Shown: positions 7,283-16,206 of the stretch, piece by piece | Layout: every line of letters starts with the position of its first letter | Numbering within the stretch: the stretch's first letter is position 1 | DNA from: Shinella fusca | GTDB taxonomy: Bacteria > Pseudomonadota > Alphaproteobacteria > Rhizobiales > Rhizobiaceae | Assembly: GCF_014203155.1 (NCBI RefSeq) | Contig: NZ_JACHIK010000028.1 | Location: 1-32,032 of the forward strand | Length of the DNA: 32,032 nucleotides | Direction of reading: 5' to 3' | Position numbers and translations under genes: made by a program | Notes under the pieces: model-generated | What the model was told of the DNA's origin: nothing | Seen by the model: the letters and a program-made list of their open reading frames with translations, nothing else | The model's database searches: none

Positions 7283-8194
7283 ATGTCGTTTTTTGAGGCG
7301 GAAGAGCCGGAATTTTCCACCTTCGTGCTGGGCAACGCCCCGCTCAAGAAGCTGGCCGGCGGGTTCGACTGGGTCGAGGGGCCGGTCTGGTTCGGCGACC
7401 ACGACTGCCTCCTGTTCTCCGACATCCCGAACAACCGCATGCTGCGCTGGAGCGCCACGCTCGGCATCACCACCTTCCGCGAGCCGTCGAATTTCGCCAA
7501 CGGCAACACGCGTGACCGCGAGGGCCGGCTTGTCACCTGCGAGCACGGCACGCGCCGCGTAACCCGCACGGAGCACGACGGTTCCATCACCGTCATCGCC
7601 GACAGCTACGAGGGCAAGCGGCTGAACTCGCCCAACGATGTCGTCGTTACCTCGGACGGGGCGATCTGGTTCACCGATCCGCACTACGGCATCGGCTCGG
7701 ATTACGAAGGCACACGCAGCGAGCAGGAGCTGCCCTGCAACGTCTACCGCGTCGACCCGCGGTCCGGCCATGTCCGCGCGGTGCTTACCGATTTCAACTG
7801 CCCGAACGGCCTTGCCTTCAGCCCGGACGAGCGGCGCCTCTACGTCGCCGATACCGGCCGCATGTTCACCGACGATCCGCGCCATATCCGCGTCTTCGAC
7901 GTTGCGGCGGACTGGACGCTGACGGGCGGCGACGTCTTCCACATCATCTCTCCCGGCTGCGCCGACGGCATGCGCGTCGATGCGGCGGGCAACCTCTGGT
8001 CCTCGGCCGGCGACGGGGTGCACTGCATCGCCCCGGACGGCCGGCGCCTTGGAAAGATCCTCGTGCCGGAGACCGTTTCCAACATCTGCTTCGGCGGGCG
8101 GAATCGCCACCGCCTCTTCATCACCGCGACGACCTCGATCTATGCCGTCTCGCTCGCCATCCGCGGCGGAACCCGGCCGCAGGCGGGGGCGTGA
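7283..8194 (+). CDS. SMP-30/gluconolactonase-like lactonase
   Basis: A 303-residue six-bladed beta-propeller protein of the SMP-30/gluconolactonase/LRE family. Metal-site motifs visible are E-G-P-V-W near residue 32, S-P-N-D-V-V, W-F-T-D-P-H-Y-G, N-G-L-A-F-S-P-D-E and A-D-G-M-R-V-D. Such enzymes hydrolyse aldonolactones to the free acids, which fits an operon that ends in gluconate phosphorylation. No signal peptide is seen, so it would act in the cytoplasm after lactone uptake. It follows the binding-protein gene by 89 bp and has a purine-rich ribosome binding site (GAGAGGAGAGGA). Its stop overlaps the next start. Confidence 0.88.
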   Translation: MSFFEAEEPEFSTFVLGNAPLKKLAGGFDWVEGPVWFGDHDCLLFSDIPNNRMLRWSATLGITTFREPSNFANGNTRDREGRLVTCEHGTRRVTRTEHDGSITVIADSYEGKRLNSPNDVVVTSDGAIWFTDPHYGIGSDYEGTRSEQELPCNVYRVDPRSGHVRAVLTDFNCPNGLAFSPDERRLYVADTGRMFTDDPRHIRVFDVAADWTLTGGDVFHIISPGCADGMRVDAAGNLWSSAGDGVHCIAPDGRRLGKILVPETVSNICFGGRNRHRLFITATTSIYAVSLAIRGGTRPQAGA

Positions 8195-8625
8195 TGGCGT
8201 TCGTGGAGGCAACCGCACGGCTGACCGACGAGGGGCTTTCCGCCATGCTGGCGGCTGCGGTGGCGGCGGCCAAGGCCATGGGCCAGCCGCAATGCATCGT
8301 CGTCGTCGATCAGAGCGGCGTGACGCTCGCCGCCTTCCGCATGGCCGGCTCGCGCTATCTTTCCTTGAAGAGTGCGACCGCCAAGGCCCGCACCGCCGCC
8401 TCCATTGGCGCGCCGAGCGACAGCGTGCCGGAGCCGGTGCGCCCGGCCATCGCCGCGGCGACGGAGGGGGCGGTCACGGGCTTGCGCGGCGGCCTGCCGA
8501 TCCGCATCGGCGGCGTGCTCCTCGGCGGCATCGGCGTCGGCTCGGGATCGGGCGAGCAGGACGAGACGGTCGCCCGCGCGGCGCTTTCGGCCATCGGCGC
8601 CGATACGGCGGGGCAGGCGGCATGA
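8194..8625 (+). CDS. GlcG/HbpS-like (DUF336) protein
   Basis: A 143-residue small alpha/beta protein of the GlcG/HbpS family. Seen are the helix-rich start, C-I-V-V-V-D-Q-S-G, L-A-A-F-R-M-A-G-S, S-A-T-A-K-A-R-T-A and the C-terminal G-G-I-G-V-G-S-G-S-G-E-Q-D-E. No signal peptide is visible. The family's function in sugar operons is unclear; some members bind haem or oligomerise extracellularly, others lie in glycolate or diol operons. The ATG at 8194 overlaps the lactonase stop (GTGATG), and a GTG three bases earlier is possible. The gene ends in an ATGA overlap with the regulator gene, so all three are coupled. Confidence 0.82.
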   Translation: MAFVEATARLTDEGLSAMLAAAVAAAKAMGQPQCIVVVDQSGVTLAAFRMAGSRYLSLKSATAKARTAASIGAPSDSVPEPVRPAIAAATEGAVTGLRGGLPIRIGGVLLGGIGVGSGSGEQDETVARAALSAIGADTAGQAA

Positions 8626-9632
8626 AGAACGACAAGGCCCCGACCATGGCGGACATCGCCCGCAAGACGGGCGTTTCCCCCATGACCGTGTCGCGCGCCT
8701 TCAAGTCCGGCAGCATGATCAACAAGGATACGCGCGATGCGATCCTGAAGGCGGCCGAGGACCTCGGCTATGTCTTCGATTCCACCGCCTCGAACCTCCG
8801 CTCGCAGAAGACGGATTTCATCGCCGTCACCATCCCTTCCATCAACAATGCGAACTTCGCCGATACGGTGGGCGGCCTTTCCGAGACGCTGAGCGTGCAC
8901 GGCTTCCAGATCCTGCTCGGCTATACGAACTACGATACGGAGGAGGAGGAGCGGCTGATCGAGCAGCTTCTGCGCCGCAAGCCGCAGGCCATCGTCGTCA
9001 CCGGCGGCAAGCATACGCCCCGCGCGCGAAAACTGCTTGAGAACGCCAATGTGCCGGTGATCGAGACCTGGGACGTGCCGGCCGAGCCGATCGGCCATTT
9101 CGTCGGCTTTTCCAACGCGAATGCCGTGCGCGCCATGGTCGATCATTTCGTGGCCGTCGGCTATACGCGCATCGCCTTCATCGGCGGCGATGCGAGCCGG
9201 GACACGCGCGGCAGCGACCGCCGCCTCGGCTTCATCGCGGCGTTGCGCGACCATGGGCTCGACGCTTCGCGGCTGATCCACGGCGGCGTGCCGCCCATCT
9301 CCATGCGGGAGGGCGCGAACGCCATGGCGCGGCTGCTTGCCGAATATCCCGACACCGAGGCGGTGATCTGCGTCTCGGACCTTTCGGCCTTCGGCGCGCT
9401 CACGGAATGCCAGCGCCGGGGCGTCGCGGTGCCGGGGCGCATCGCCATCGGCGGCTTCGGCGACTACGAGATCGGCGGCATCAGCGTGCCGGCGCTGACG
9501 ACCATCAATGCGCGGGCGCGCCAGATCGGCGAGCGCACGGGGCAATTGATCCTCGACCTCCTCCAGGACCGGCAGGACGTCAGCGACATCACGATCGAGC
9601 CCGAGCTGATCGTGCGCGAAAGCAGCCGGTAA
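8622..9632 (+). CDS. LacI-family repressor of the aldonate locus (GntR/IdnR-like)
   Basis: A 336-residue regulator. The N-terminal helix-turn-helix reads T-M-A-D-I-A-R-K-T-G-V-S-P-M-T-V-S-R-A-F (about residues 7-26), with the hinge helix near L-R-S-Q-K. A periplasmic-binding-protein-like effector domain follows (I-A-V-T-I-P-S-I-N-N, V-G-Y-T-R-I-A-F-I-G-G, I-G-G-F-G-D-Y-E). The K/P-M-T-V-S-R recognition helix resembles E. coli GntR, and both divergent promoters of the locus carry ATGTTA-N4-TAACAT-like operators (3344-3359 and 3431-3446), so local repression relieved by gluconate or a related acid is likely. It is the last gene of the rightward operon and converges on lacK with a 9-bp gap. Confidence 0.9.
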   Translation: MKNDKAPTMADIARKTGVSPMTVSRAFKSGSMINKDTRDAILKAAEDLGYVFDSTASNLRSQKTDFIAVTIPSINNANFADTVGGLSETLSVHGFQILLGYTNYDTEEEERLIEQLLRRKPQAIVVTGGKHTPRARKLLENANVPVIETWDVPAEPIGHFVGFSNANAVRAMVDHFVAVGYTRIAFIGGDASRDTRGSDRRLGFIAALRDHGLDASRLIHGGVPPISMREGANAMARLLAEYPDTEAVICVSDLSAFGALTECQRRGVAVPGRIAIGGFGDYEIGGISVPALTTINARARQIGERTGQLILDLLQDRQDVSDITIEPELIVRESSR

Positions 9633-9641
9633 GCCCTCAAA

Positions 9642-10730
<1,089 letters not shown>

Positions 10731-10740
10731 GGGCGGGACC

Positions 10741-12987
10741 TCAGCTTACGGTGAAGGTGACGGATTGCGGCGCGAAGCGGCGGCTGGTCACGGCAAGCTC
10801 CAGCCTGCCCATTTCCTCGCCTGCCTCGACCCAGAAGCCGGTCGCTCCGCCCTTCAATGTATGGTCGGCAGGGCCGATGATGCGGCCGGGACCGGAGAGC
10901 GCCAGCGAAACCGGCTCCTCGAAATAGGGAAGCAGGTTACCACACTGGTCGAGGACGCGCACGACGACGCGCACCGCATCCTTTTCGCCCGCCCGCAGCG
11001 CCGTATCGTCGGGCGTCACCTCCAACGTCGTCGGTACCGGATCGGCCGGCAGAACCATCGTCTTCACCGCCTTGCCGTCGATAAAGCCCGTGAACGTGCC
11101 CTCGCGCCAGACGCGGCCCCAGGTGCCGAATTCCTGCGGCGTGACGGTGCGAAGGTCCAGCACGACGGGCGGACGCGGCAGGTGCGGATAGTTCTCCCGG
11201 TCGGGATAGACGCGCTTTGCCGGCCATTCGCCGAACTTCACCTCGACATAGTCGCAGTTGGTCAGCACGATCAGCGGCAGGACGCCGCCGATATTGCGCT
11301 CGCCGCGCGCCCAGAAGGTGACGGGCTGCATCACCACGCCGTCCTTCGGATCGCCCTGCGAGGCATAAGCGTAGGCCGCGAGCTTGGGAATGCGGTACAT
11401 GTCGAGCACGCCGTGATAGCAGATGCGGTCGCCCGAGCCGAAGTCCTTGTGCGTGTTGTAGTCGAACATGCACCAGCCGGTAGAGCCGGAAATGTCGCTG
11501 TCGCCGGCAACGGCGTTCAGGATCAAGAGGTGGCGGGTGACGTGCTCGGCCTGGCGCTGCTCCTGGTCGAAGCGCTTGGTCGGATACATGTGGCCGTTAT
11601 ACTCGGTGATCATGTAGGGGATCGGCTTCGTGATGCCGGTCGTCTCCACCCGGTCGCGCAGCACGACGCGGCCGCGGTTGTTGCCGGGCATCTCCTCCTG
11701 GCCGAGGATGAAGTCGTTCATCGTGTAGACGTCTTCGAGCATCTCCGAATTGGTGATGAAGCGCACGCCGCCGGTCTGGCGGGTCGGGTCGAGTTCGCGG
11801 GCGAGGCGGTTCGTCTCGGCGTAGAAGTCGTGGCTGTCCTGGCTCTCGTTGATGCGCACGCCCCAGATGATGATCGAGGGATGGTTCCAGTCGCGCTCGA
11901 TCATGCGGCGCACGTTCGCGATGGATTCCCTCTGCCAGGCCTCGCCGCCGATATGCTGCCAGCCGGGGATTTCCTCGAAGCAGAGCAGGCCGATCTCGTC
12001 GCAGCGCTCGATGAACCACTTCGACTGCGGATAGTGCGAGGTGCGCACGATGTTGCAGGCAAGCTCGTATTTCAGGATGTCGGCGTCCTTCTCCTGCGCG
12101 CGCCGGCCCATGGCATAGCCGGTATGCGGCCAGCTCTGGTGCCGGTTGAGGCCGCGCAGCTTGAGCGGCCTGCCGTTGAGCAGGAAACCGTCCGGCGTGA
12201 AGAGCGCCGTGCGGAAACCGAAGCGCTGCGTCAGCACGTCCTCGCCGTAGTCGGTGGCGAGCTTCAGCGAGAGGGCGTAGAGCACGGGATTGTCGATGTC
12301 CCAAAGCTCGATACCGGCAAGGCCGGTGAAGGTCAGCACCGCCTCGTTGCCGTCGATGGCGACGGAGGTGGCCGCCACGTCCCCGCCGCCCTTGCGGCGG
12401 ATCTTGGCGTCGAGCGTGCCGGAGACGGCGAGCCCCTGCGGGTTGGCGAGGAAGACGCGGGCGGTGACGGTCTTCTTTTCCGCAAGCGCGTCCGGCGTCT
12501 CGATCTTCACATTGGCGATGGAGACGGGGCTTGCCACCTTCAGCCAGACGTCGCGGTAGAGACCGGCATAGCACAGATAGTCGATCTGGCCGCCGAAGGG
12601 CGGGATGTCCGGGTTCTCCGAACCGTCGATCTTGACGGTGACGAGGTTCTCGCCCTGCCTCAGATACGGCGTCAGGCGCGCCTCGAAGGGAGTGTAACCG
12701 TCCTTGTGGGCGGTGATCTCCCTGCCGTTCAGGTAGACCACGCTGTCGGCCATGGCGGCGTCGAAGACGAGGGAAACTTCCTGCCCCTCGAAATCCTCCC
12801 GCCAGTCGATGACCTTCTGGTAGGTGAAGGGCTTCTGGTAATCGGTCTCGTCGAAATAGTTGTAGGGCAGCTCGACGGCGCTGTGCGGCAGGCGTACGCG
12901 CTCGCCGTCCTGCATCGTGTCCACGCGCGTGGGCTCGAAGCCCTCGCGGAAGAGCCAGTTGCCGTTGAAGTTTTCGGTGATGCGCAT
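10741..12987 (-). CDS. lacZ: Glycoside hydrolase family 2 beta-galactosidase
   Basis: A 748-residue GH2 enzyme. An N-terminal jelly-roll sugar-binding domain (L-P-H-S-A-V-E-L-P-Y-N-Y, Y-K-D-G-Y-T-P-F) and an Ig-like domain precede a TIM barrel starting near G-R-P-L-K-L-R-G-L-N-R-H. The expected acid/base is Glu381 in W-G-V-R-I-N-E-S and the nucleophile Glu462 in I-T-E-Y-N-G-H. C-terminal beta domains follow. No signal peptide is seen, so the disaccharide would be cleaved after import. It is shorter than E. coli LacZ and closer in size to rhizobial LacZ1. Beta-glucuronidase activity cannot be ruled out by motif, but the operon order favours beta-galactosidase. The start MRITENFNGNW is chosen because the longer frame runs into lacG. 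Confidence 0.88.
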   Translation of the reverse strand: MRITENFNGNWLFREGFEPTRVDTMQDGERVRLPHSAVELPYNYFDETDYQKPFTYQKVIDWREDFEGQEVSLVFDAAMADSVVYLNGREITAHKDGYTPFEARLTPYLRQGENLVTVKIDGSENPDIPPFGGQIDYLCYAGLYRDVWLKVASPVSIANVKIETPDALAEKKTVTARVFLANPQGLAVSGTLDAKIRRKGGGDVAATSVAIDGNEAVLTFTGLAGIELWDIDNPVLYALSLKLATDYGEDVLTQRFGFRTALFTPDGFLLNGRPLKLRGLNRHQSWPHTGYAMGRRAQEKDADILKYELACNIVRTSHYPQSKWFIERCDEIGLLCFEEIPGWQHIGGEAWQRESIANVRRMIERDWNHPSIIIWGVRINESQDSHDFYAETNRLARELDPTRQTGGVRFITNSEMLEDVYTMNDFILGQEEMPGNNRGRVVLRDRVETTGITKPIPYMITEYNGHMYPTKRFDQEQRQAEHVTRHLLILNAVAGDSDISGSTGWCMFDYNTHKDFGSGDRICYHGVLDMYRIPKLAAYAYASQGDPKDGVVMQPVTFWARGERNIGGVLPLIVLTNCDYVEVKFGEWPAKRVYPDRENYPHLPRPPVVLDLRTVTPQEFGTWGRVWREGTFTGFIDGKAVKTMVLPADPVPTTLEVTPDDTALRAGEKDAVRVVVRVLDQCGNLLPYFEEPVSLALSGPGRIIGPADHTLKGGATGFWVEAGEEMGRLELAVTSRRFAPQSVTFTVS

Positions 12988-12998
12988 GGAGGGTATTC

Positions 12999-13814
12999 CT
13001 ATTTGACCGAGCCGAGCATGCCCTGCACGAACTGGCGCTGCATGACGAAGAAGACGAAAAGGGTGGGAAGCGTGGCGAGGATCGTGCCGATCATGACCAC
13101 GCCGTAATCGGGATAGTAGGCCGAGGCGAGCGAGGAGACGACGAGGGTGATCGTCTTGGTCTCGTTCGATTGCAGCACGATGAGCGGCCAGAGATAGTTG
13201 TTCCAGTTCGTCATGAAGACGATGACGAAGGCGGCCGCATAGGTAGAGCGCATCACCGGCACGTAGATGTAGAGGAAGATCTGCCATTCCTTCAGCCCGT
13301 CCACCTTGGCCGCGTCGCGCAGCTCCGTCGGGAAGGCCTTCGTCGACTGGCGGAAGTAGAAGATGATGAAGGCGGAGGCGACAGTGGGCAGCATGATGGC
13401 GATATGCGTGTTGATGAGCCCGGTCTTGGCCATCATCATGAAGAGCGGGATCATCAGCGCGCCGAAGGGCACCATCAGCGTGAGCAGCACCAGCGAATAG
13501 ATGCGGTCGCGCGCCTTCGATTTGAACATCTCGAAGCCGTAGCCGGCGAGCGAGGAGACGGCGATGGTGAGCACCGTCGCCAGCACCGCCACCTTGGCCG
13601 AGTTCCAGAAGATCAGCGGCACGTCGACCTCGGTGAAGAACTTGCCGACATTGGCCAGGAACGCATCGCCGAACGTCGTCTTGCCACCGATGATGTCGAT
13701 CGAGGTGTTCGTGGCGCTGATCACCATCCAGAAGAACGGGAAGATCGACAGGAAGGCGGCAAGGCCGAGAAAGGCATATTGCAGCGCGGTGCCGGAAAGG
13801 CGCGAGAGGTTCAT
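12999..13814 (-). CDS. lacG: Lactose ABC transporter permease LacG-type
   Basis: A 271-residue inner-membrane permease of the MalG-like CUT1 class, with about six hydrophobic segments; the first lies at residues 11-33 (Y-A-F-L-G-L-A-A-F-L-S-I-F-P-F-F-W-M). The cytoplasmic EAA-type loop is seen as E-L-R-D-A-A-K-V-D-G-L-K-E-W-Q-I-F. The ATG overlaps the stop of lacF by four bases (ATGA, 13811-13814), so translation is coupled. The gene is followed by lacZ after 11 bp. It would form a heterodimeric channel with LacF. Confidence 0.9.
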   Translation of the reverse strand: MNLSRLSGTALQYAFLGLAAFLSIFPFFWMVISATNTSIDIIGGKTTFGDAFLANVGKFFTEVDVPLIFWNSAKVAVLATVLTIAVSSLAGYGFEMFKSKARDRIYSLVLLTLMVPFGALMIPLFMMMAKTGLINTHIAIMLPTVASAFIIFYFRQSTKAFPTELRDAAKVDGLKEWQIFLYIYVPVMRSTYAAAFVIVFMTNWNNYLWPLIVLQSNETKTITLVVSSLASAYYPDYGVVMIGTILATLPTLFVFFVMQRQFVQGMLGSVK

Positions 13815-14707
13815 GCGCGGTCCCTCGCGGCGTAGAACTGGAGGAAGGAGAAGAGGGCCACCATGAGGACGATGACGTAGGAGACCGTCGCCGCATAGCC
13901 GAAGCTCGGCATGAAGCGGAAGGTGAGGTTGTAGATGTAGAGCGAGAGGGTGAGCGTGGCGTTCGCCGGCCCGCCCTTGCCCTCGGTGAGGTTGTAGACC
14001 TCGTCGAAGAGCTGGATCGTGCCGATGGTCGAGATGATCGTCGTGAAGAGGATGACCGGCTTGAGCATGGGCACGGTGATGTGGACGAAGCGGGCCCAGG
14101 CCGGCACGCCGTCGATCCGCGCCGCCTCGTAGATCGACTTGTCGATGTTCTGGAGCGCGGCGAGATAGAAGATCATGTTGTAGCCGGTCCAGCGCCAGGT
14201 GATGGCGAGGATCACCAGCACCTTGGCCCAGAAGGGCTCGGTCAGCCAGCCGATGGGCGTGCCGATGAGGCCGATCGCCATCAGTGCCTGGTTCACGACG
14301 CCGTCGACGGAGAACATGCTCTTGAACAGCACCGAATAGGCGACGAGCGAGGCGACGCAGGGCAGGAAGATGGCCGTGCGGAAGAAGCCGATGAACTTCA
14401 GCCGGTCGTTGTTGAGCACCGCCGCCAGCATCAGGGCGAGCAGGATCATGATCGGCACCTGCACCACGAAGAAGACGACGGTGTTGGTGAGCGCCTGGAT
14501 GAAGACCGGATCGTGCCAGAGGCGCGCGACGTTTCCGAAGCCCGCGAACTTCATCATCATGCCCTTGCCCGAGAAGAAGGACAGGTAGAGCGAGCGGAAG
14601 ATCGGGTAGACGAGGAAGATCGAGATCAGCAGGACCGACGGGGCGACGAACAGCCAGCCGTTCAGATCGTGATAGCGCTTCAATCCGCCTGTTTTGCCGG
14701 CAGCCAT
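13811..14707 (-). CDS. lacF: Lactose ABC transporter permease LacF-type
   Basis: A 298-residue inner-membrane permease of the MalF-like CUT1 class. The first transmembrane segment is at about residues 18-40 (W-L-F-V-A-P-S-V-L-L-I-S-I-F), and the EAA loop reads Y-E-A-A-R-I-D-G-V-P-A-W-A-R-F. The start is placed at MAAGKTGGLKRY, which has GAAGG upstream, and not at upstream codons that overlap the lacE frame. It is coupled to lacG by ATGA. It lies 98 bp after lacE, a gap with two hairpins that may set the ratio of binding protein to membrane components. Confidence 0.9.
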   Translation of the reverse strand: MAAGKTGGLKRYHDLNGWLFVAPSVLLISIFLVYPIFRSLYLSFFSGKGMMMKFAGFGNVARLWHDPVFIQALTNTVVFFVVQVPIMILLALMLAAVLNNDRLKFIGFFRTAIFLPCVASLVAYSVLFKSMFSVDGVVNQALMAIGLIGTPIGWLTEPFWAKVLVILAITWRWTGYNMIFYLAALQNIDKSIYEAARIDGVPAWARFVHITVPMLKPVILFTTIISTIGTIQLFDEVYNLTEGKGGPANATLTLSLYIYNLTFRFMPSFGYAATVSYVIVLMVALFSFLQFYAARDRA

Positions 14708-14736
14708 GGGTCGACCTTCGATGCGGGGAACAAGGA

Positions 14737-14769
14737 CCGGACCTCCCGCCGAAGGCAGGAAAGGTCCGG
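14737..14769 (-). repeat. Stem-loop in the lacE-lacF gap (outer)
   Basis: CCGGACCT at 14737-14744 is the reverse complement of AGGTCCGG at 14762-14769, giving an 8-bp stem with a 17-base loop in the leftward lac transcript. With the hairpin at 14776-14796 it forms a double stem-loop after lacE. No T-run follows, so it is more likely a 3' stability or processing structure than a terminator. Confidence 0.6.
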
Positions 14770-14775
14770 GAATGG

Positions 14776-14796
14776 GGCGGGCGCGATGCGCCCGCC
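14776..14796 (-). repeat. Stem-loop just after lacE
   Basis: GGCGGGCGC and GCGCCCGCC flank a three-base GAT, a perfect 9-bp GC-only stem starting 10 bp after the lacE stop. In binding-protein-dependent transport operons such structures often protect the binding-protein mRNA from 3' decay and lower expression of the permease genes downstream. That role is inferred here from position only. Confidence 0.65.
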
Positions 14797-14805
14797 GGGA
14801 GGATC

Positions 14806-16074
14806 CTACTGGATCTGGCCCTCGGCCTGGCTGGCGATCTGCTTGAGGACATCGTCCACATTGGCGCCCTCGCCGAGCGAGGGCAGGTGAGCGGTCACGG
14901 CCGTGTCCACCTCGTTGGTGAAGACGCCGTAGTTGACGGCCGGGACCATCGCGAGCCAGTCGGAGAAGTTCTGCCAGACCTTCTCGCCGCCGAAGAAGGC
15001 GTCGGCCTCGGAATAGGCCGCGCCCGTGCGGGCGGCGAGCAGCGAGCCGACCGCGCCGCGCTCGGTCAGGATTTTCTGGTAGAAGTCGATATCCTTGGCG
15101 TAGACCTCGTTGAGGAAGTCGATGGCCTCGTCCTTCTCGGCGGAGCTTTCCGTCACGTACCAGCTCGAGCCGCCGAGATTGGAGGCATGGCCGGCGCCCT
15201 CGACATTCAGCTTCGGGATGGGCGCGACGCCCCACTTGCCGGACTGGTCGGCCTGCGCCTTGACGGTGCCGGTGATCCAGACGCCGGTGGTGACGGTCGC
15301 GACATCCCCGGAGGTGAAGGTGTTGACCCATTCCGTCCAGCCGGCGGCCGGCTTGTGGATGCCCGCCTGGAGGATCTTCTGCTCGGTTTCGAGCGCGGCC
15401 TTCAGCGCGGCGTTGTTCTCGATGGAGAGATTGCCCTCCTTGTCGAAGTACCAGCCGCCGGCGGACTGCATCAGGATGCGGATGAAGCCGGCGTCGTTGA
15501 TGTCGAGGCCGAGCATCTTCTTGCCGGTCTTGGCTTCCACTTCCTTGCCGATCTCGATGAAGCGGTCCCAGGTGAGGTCCTGCATGTCCTCCGGCTTGAA
15601 GCCCGCCTGCTCCAGGTAGTCCTTGCGGTAGTAGAGGCCGGTGACACCGGAATCGAAGGGCACGCCGTAGACGGTGCCGTCCACCGTCATCAGCTCGACC
15701 TTGTAGGGCGCAAAGCCGGAATAATCGATCTTGCCCGACAGCGCGGCGAAGGCGCCGGGGAAGGACTGGAGGTATTTCTGCGCGCCGTAGTCCTCGATCA
15801 GCACGATGTCCGGCAGCGTGTCCGTCGTGCCGGAGGAAAGCGCCGTCTGGAGCTTCTGCTCGACGTCGGCCTTGGCGAAATCGACGATGTTGAAAGTCGT
15901 CTCCGGACGCTTGGCCGTATAGCGCGCGGCCGCTTCCTTCATGATGGCGACGTTGAAGTTCGGGTCCCAGCACCAGACGGTGACTTCGCCGGCAAAGGCG
16001 GCGGTGGACGCCAAGAGGCTCGCGCCGGCAAACATGCCGGCGGCAAGACGCGACAGAATGGTCCTGTTGTTCAT
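14806..16074 (-). CDS. lacE: Lactose ABC transporter substrate-binding protein
   Basis: A 422-residue periplasmic binding protein of the extracellular solute-binding protein family 1. A signal peptide with hydrophobic core G-M-F-A-G-A-S-L-L-A-S-T-A-A-F-A ends near residue 28, and the mature protein begins G-E-V-T-V-W-C-W. Typical features are L-P-D-I-V-L-I-E-D-Y-G, V-P-F-D-S-G-V-T-G-L-Y-Y-R-K-D and G-G-S-S-W-Y-V. The strong ribosome binding site GGGAGGA is 5-6 bases before the ATG. First gene of the lac operon, it lies 132 bp downstream of lacR; the gap holds its own candidate promoter and two operator-like sites. Confidence 0.9.
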   Translation of the reverse strand: MNNRTILSRLAAGMFAGASLLASTAAFAGEVTVWCWDPNFNVAIMKEAAARYTAKRPETTFNIVDFAKADVEQKLQTALSSGTTDTLPDIVLIEDYGAQKYLQSFPGAFAALSGKIDYSGFAPYKVELMTVDGTVYGVPFDSGVTGLYYRKDYLEQAGFKPEDMQDLTWDRFIEIGKEVEAKTGKKMLGLDINDAGFIRILMQSAGGWYFDKEGNLSIENNAALKAALETEQKILQAGIHKPAAGWTEWVNTFTSGDVATVTTGVWITGTVKAQADQSGKWGVAPIPKLNVEGAGHASNLGGSSWYVTESSAEKDEAIDFLNEVYAKDIDFYQKILTERGAVGSLLAARTGAAYSEADAFFGGEKVWQNFSDWLAMVPAVNYGVFTNEVDTAVTAHLPSLGEGANVDDVLKQIASQAEGQIQ

Positions 16075-16124
16075 CGTTTCCTCCCAAGAAACCGGATCGG
16101 GCAGGCTTCCTCTCCTGCCGCCGA

Positions 16125-16138
16125 CGGAAAGATTTACC
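16125..16138. promoter_or_regulatory. Candidate LacR operator at the lacE promoter -10
   Basis: On the minus strand GGTAAATCTTTCC resembles the perfect LacR-type palindrome at 17317-17334 (GGTAAATATTTACC) with two changes. It covers the proposed lacE -10 TAAATC (16131-16136); a TTGCGC -35 lies at 16153-16158, 16 bp away. The site is weaker than its partner at 16168-16181. Confidence 0.45.
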
Positions 16139-16167
16139 GAATTTCAGGAAACGCGCAAGGAAAATTT

Positions 16168-16181
16168 AGTAAATATTTATT
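16168..16181. promoter_or_regulatory. Candidate LacR operator upstream of lacE
   Basis: AGTAAATATTTATT keeps the TAAATATTTA core of the 18-bp palindrome upstream of lacR and differs at three outer positions. It lies just upstream of the candidate lacE -35. The two lacE sites have centres about 43 bp apart, close to four helical turns, which would suit cooperative binding on one face of the DNA. Confidence 0.6.
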
Positions 16182-16206
16182 GCGTCTGCGAAGAGGGCGA
16201 AAAGCC

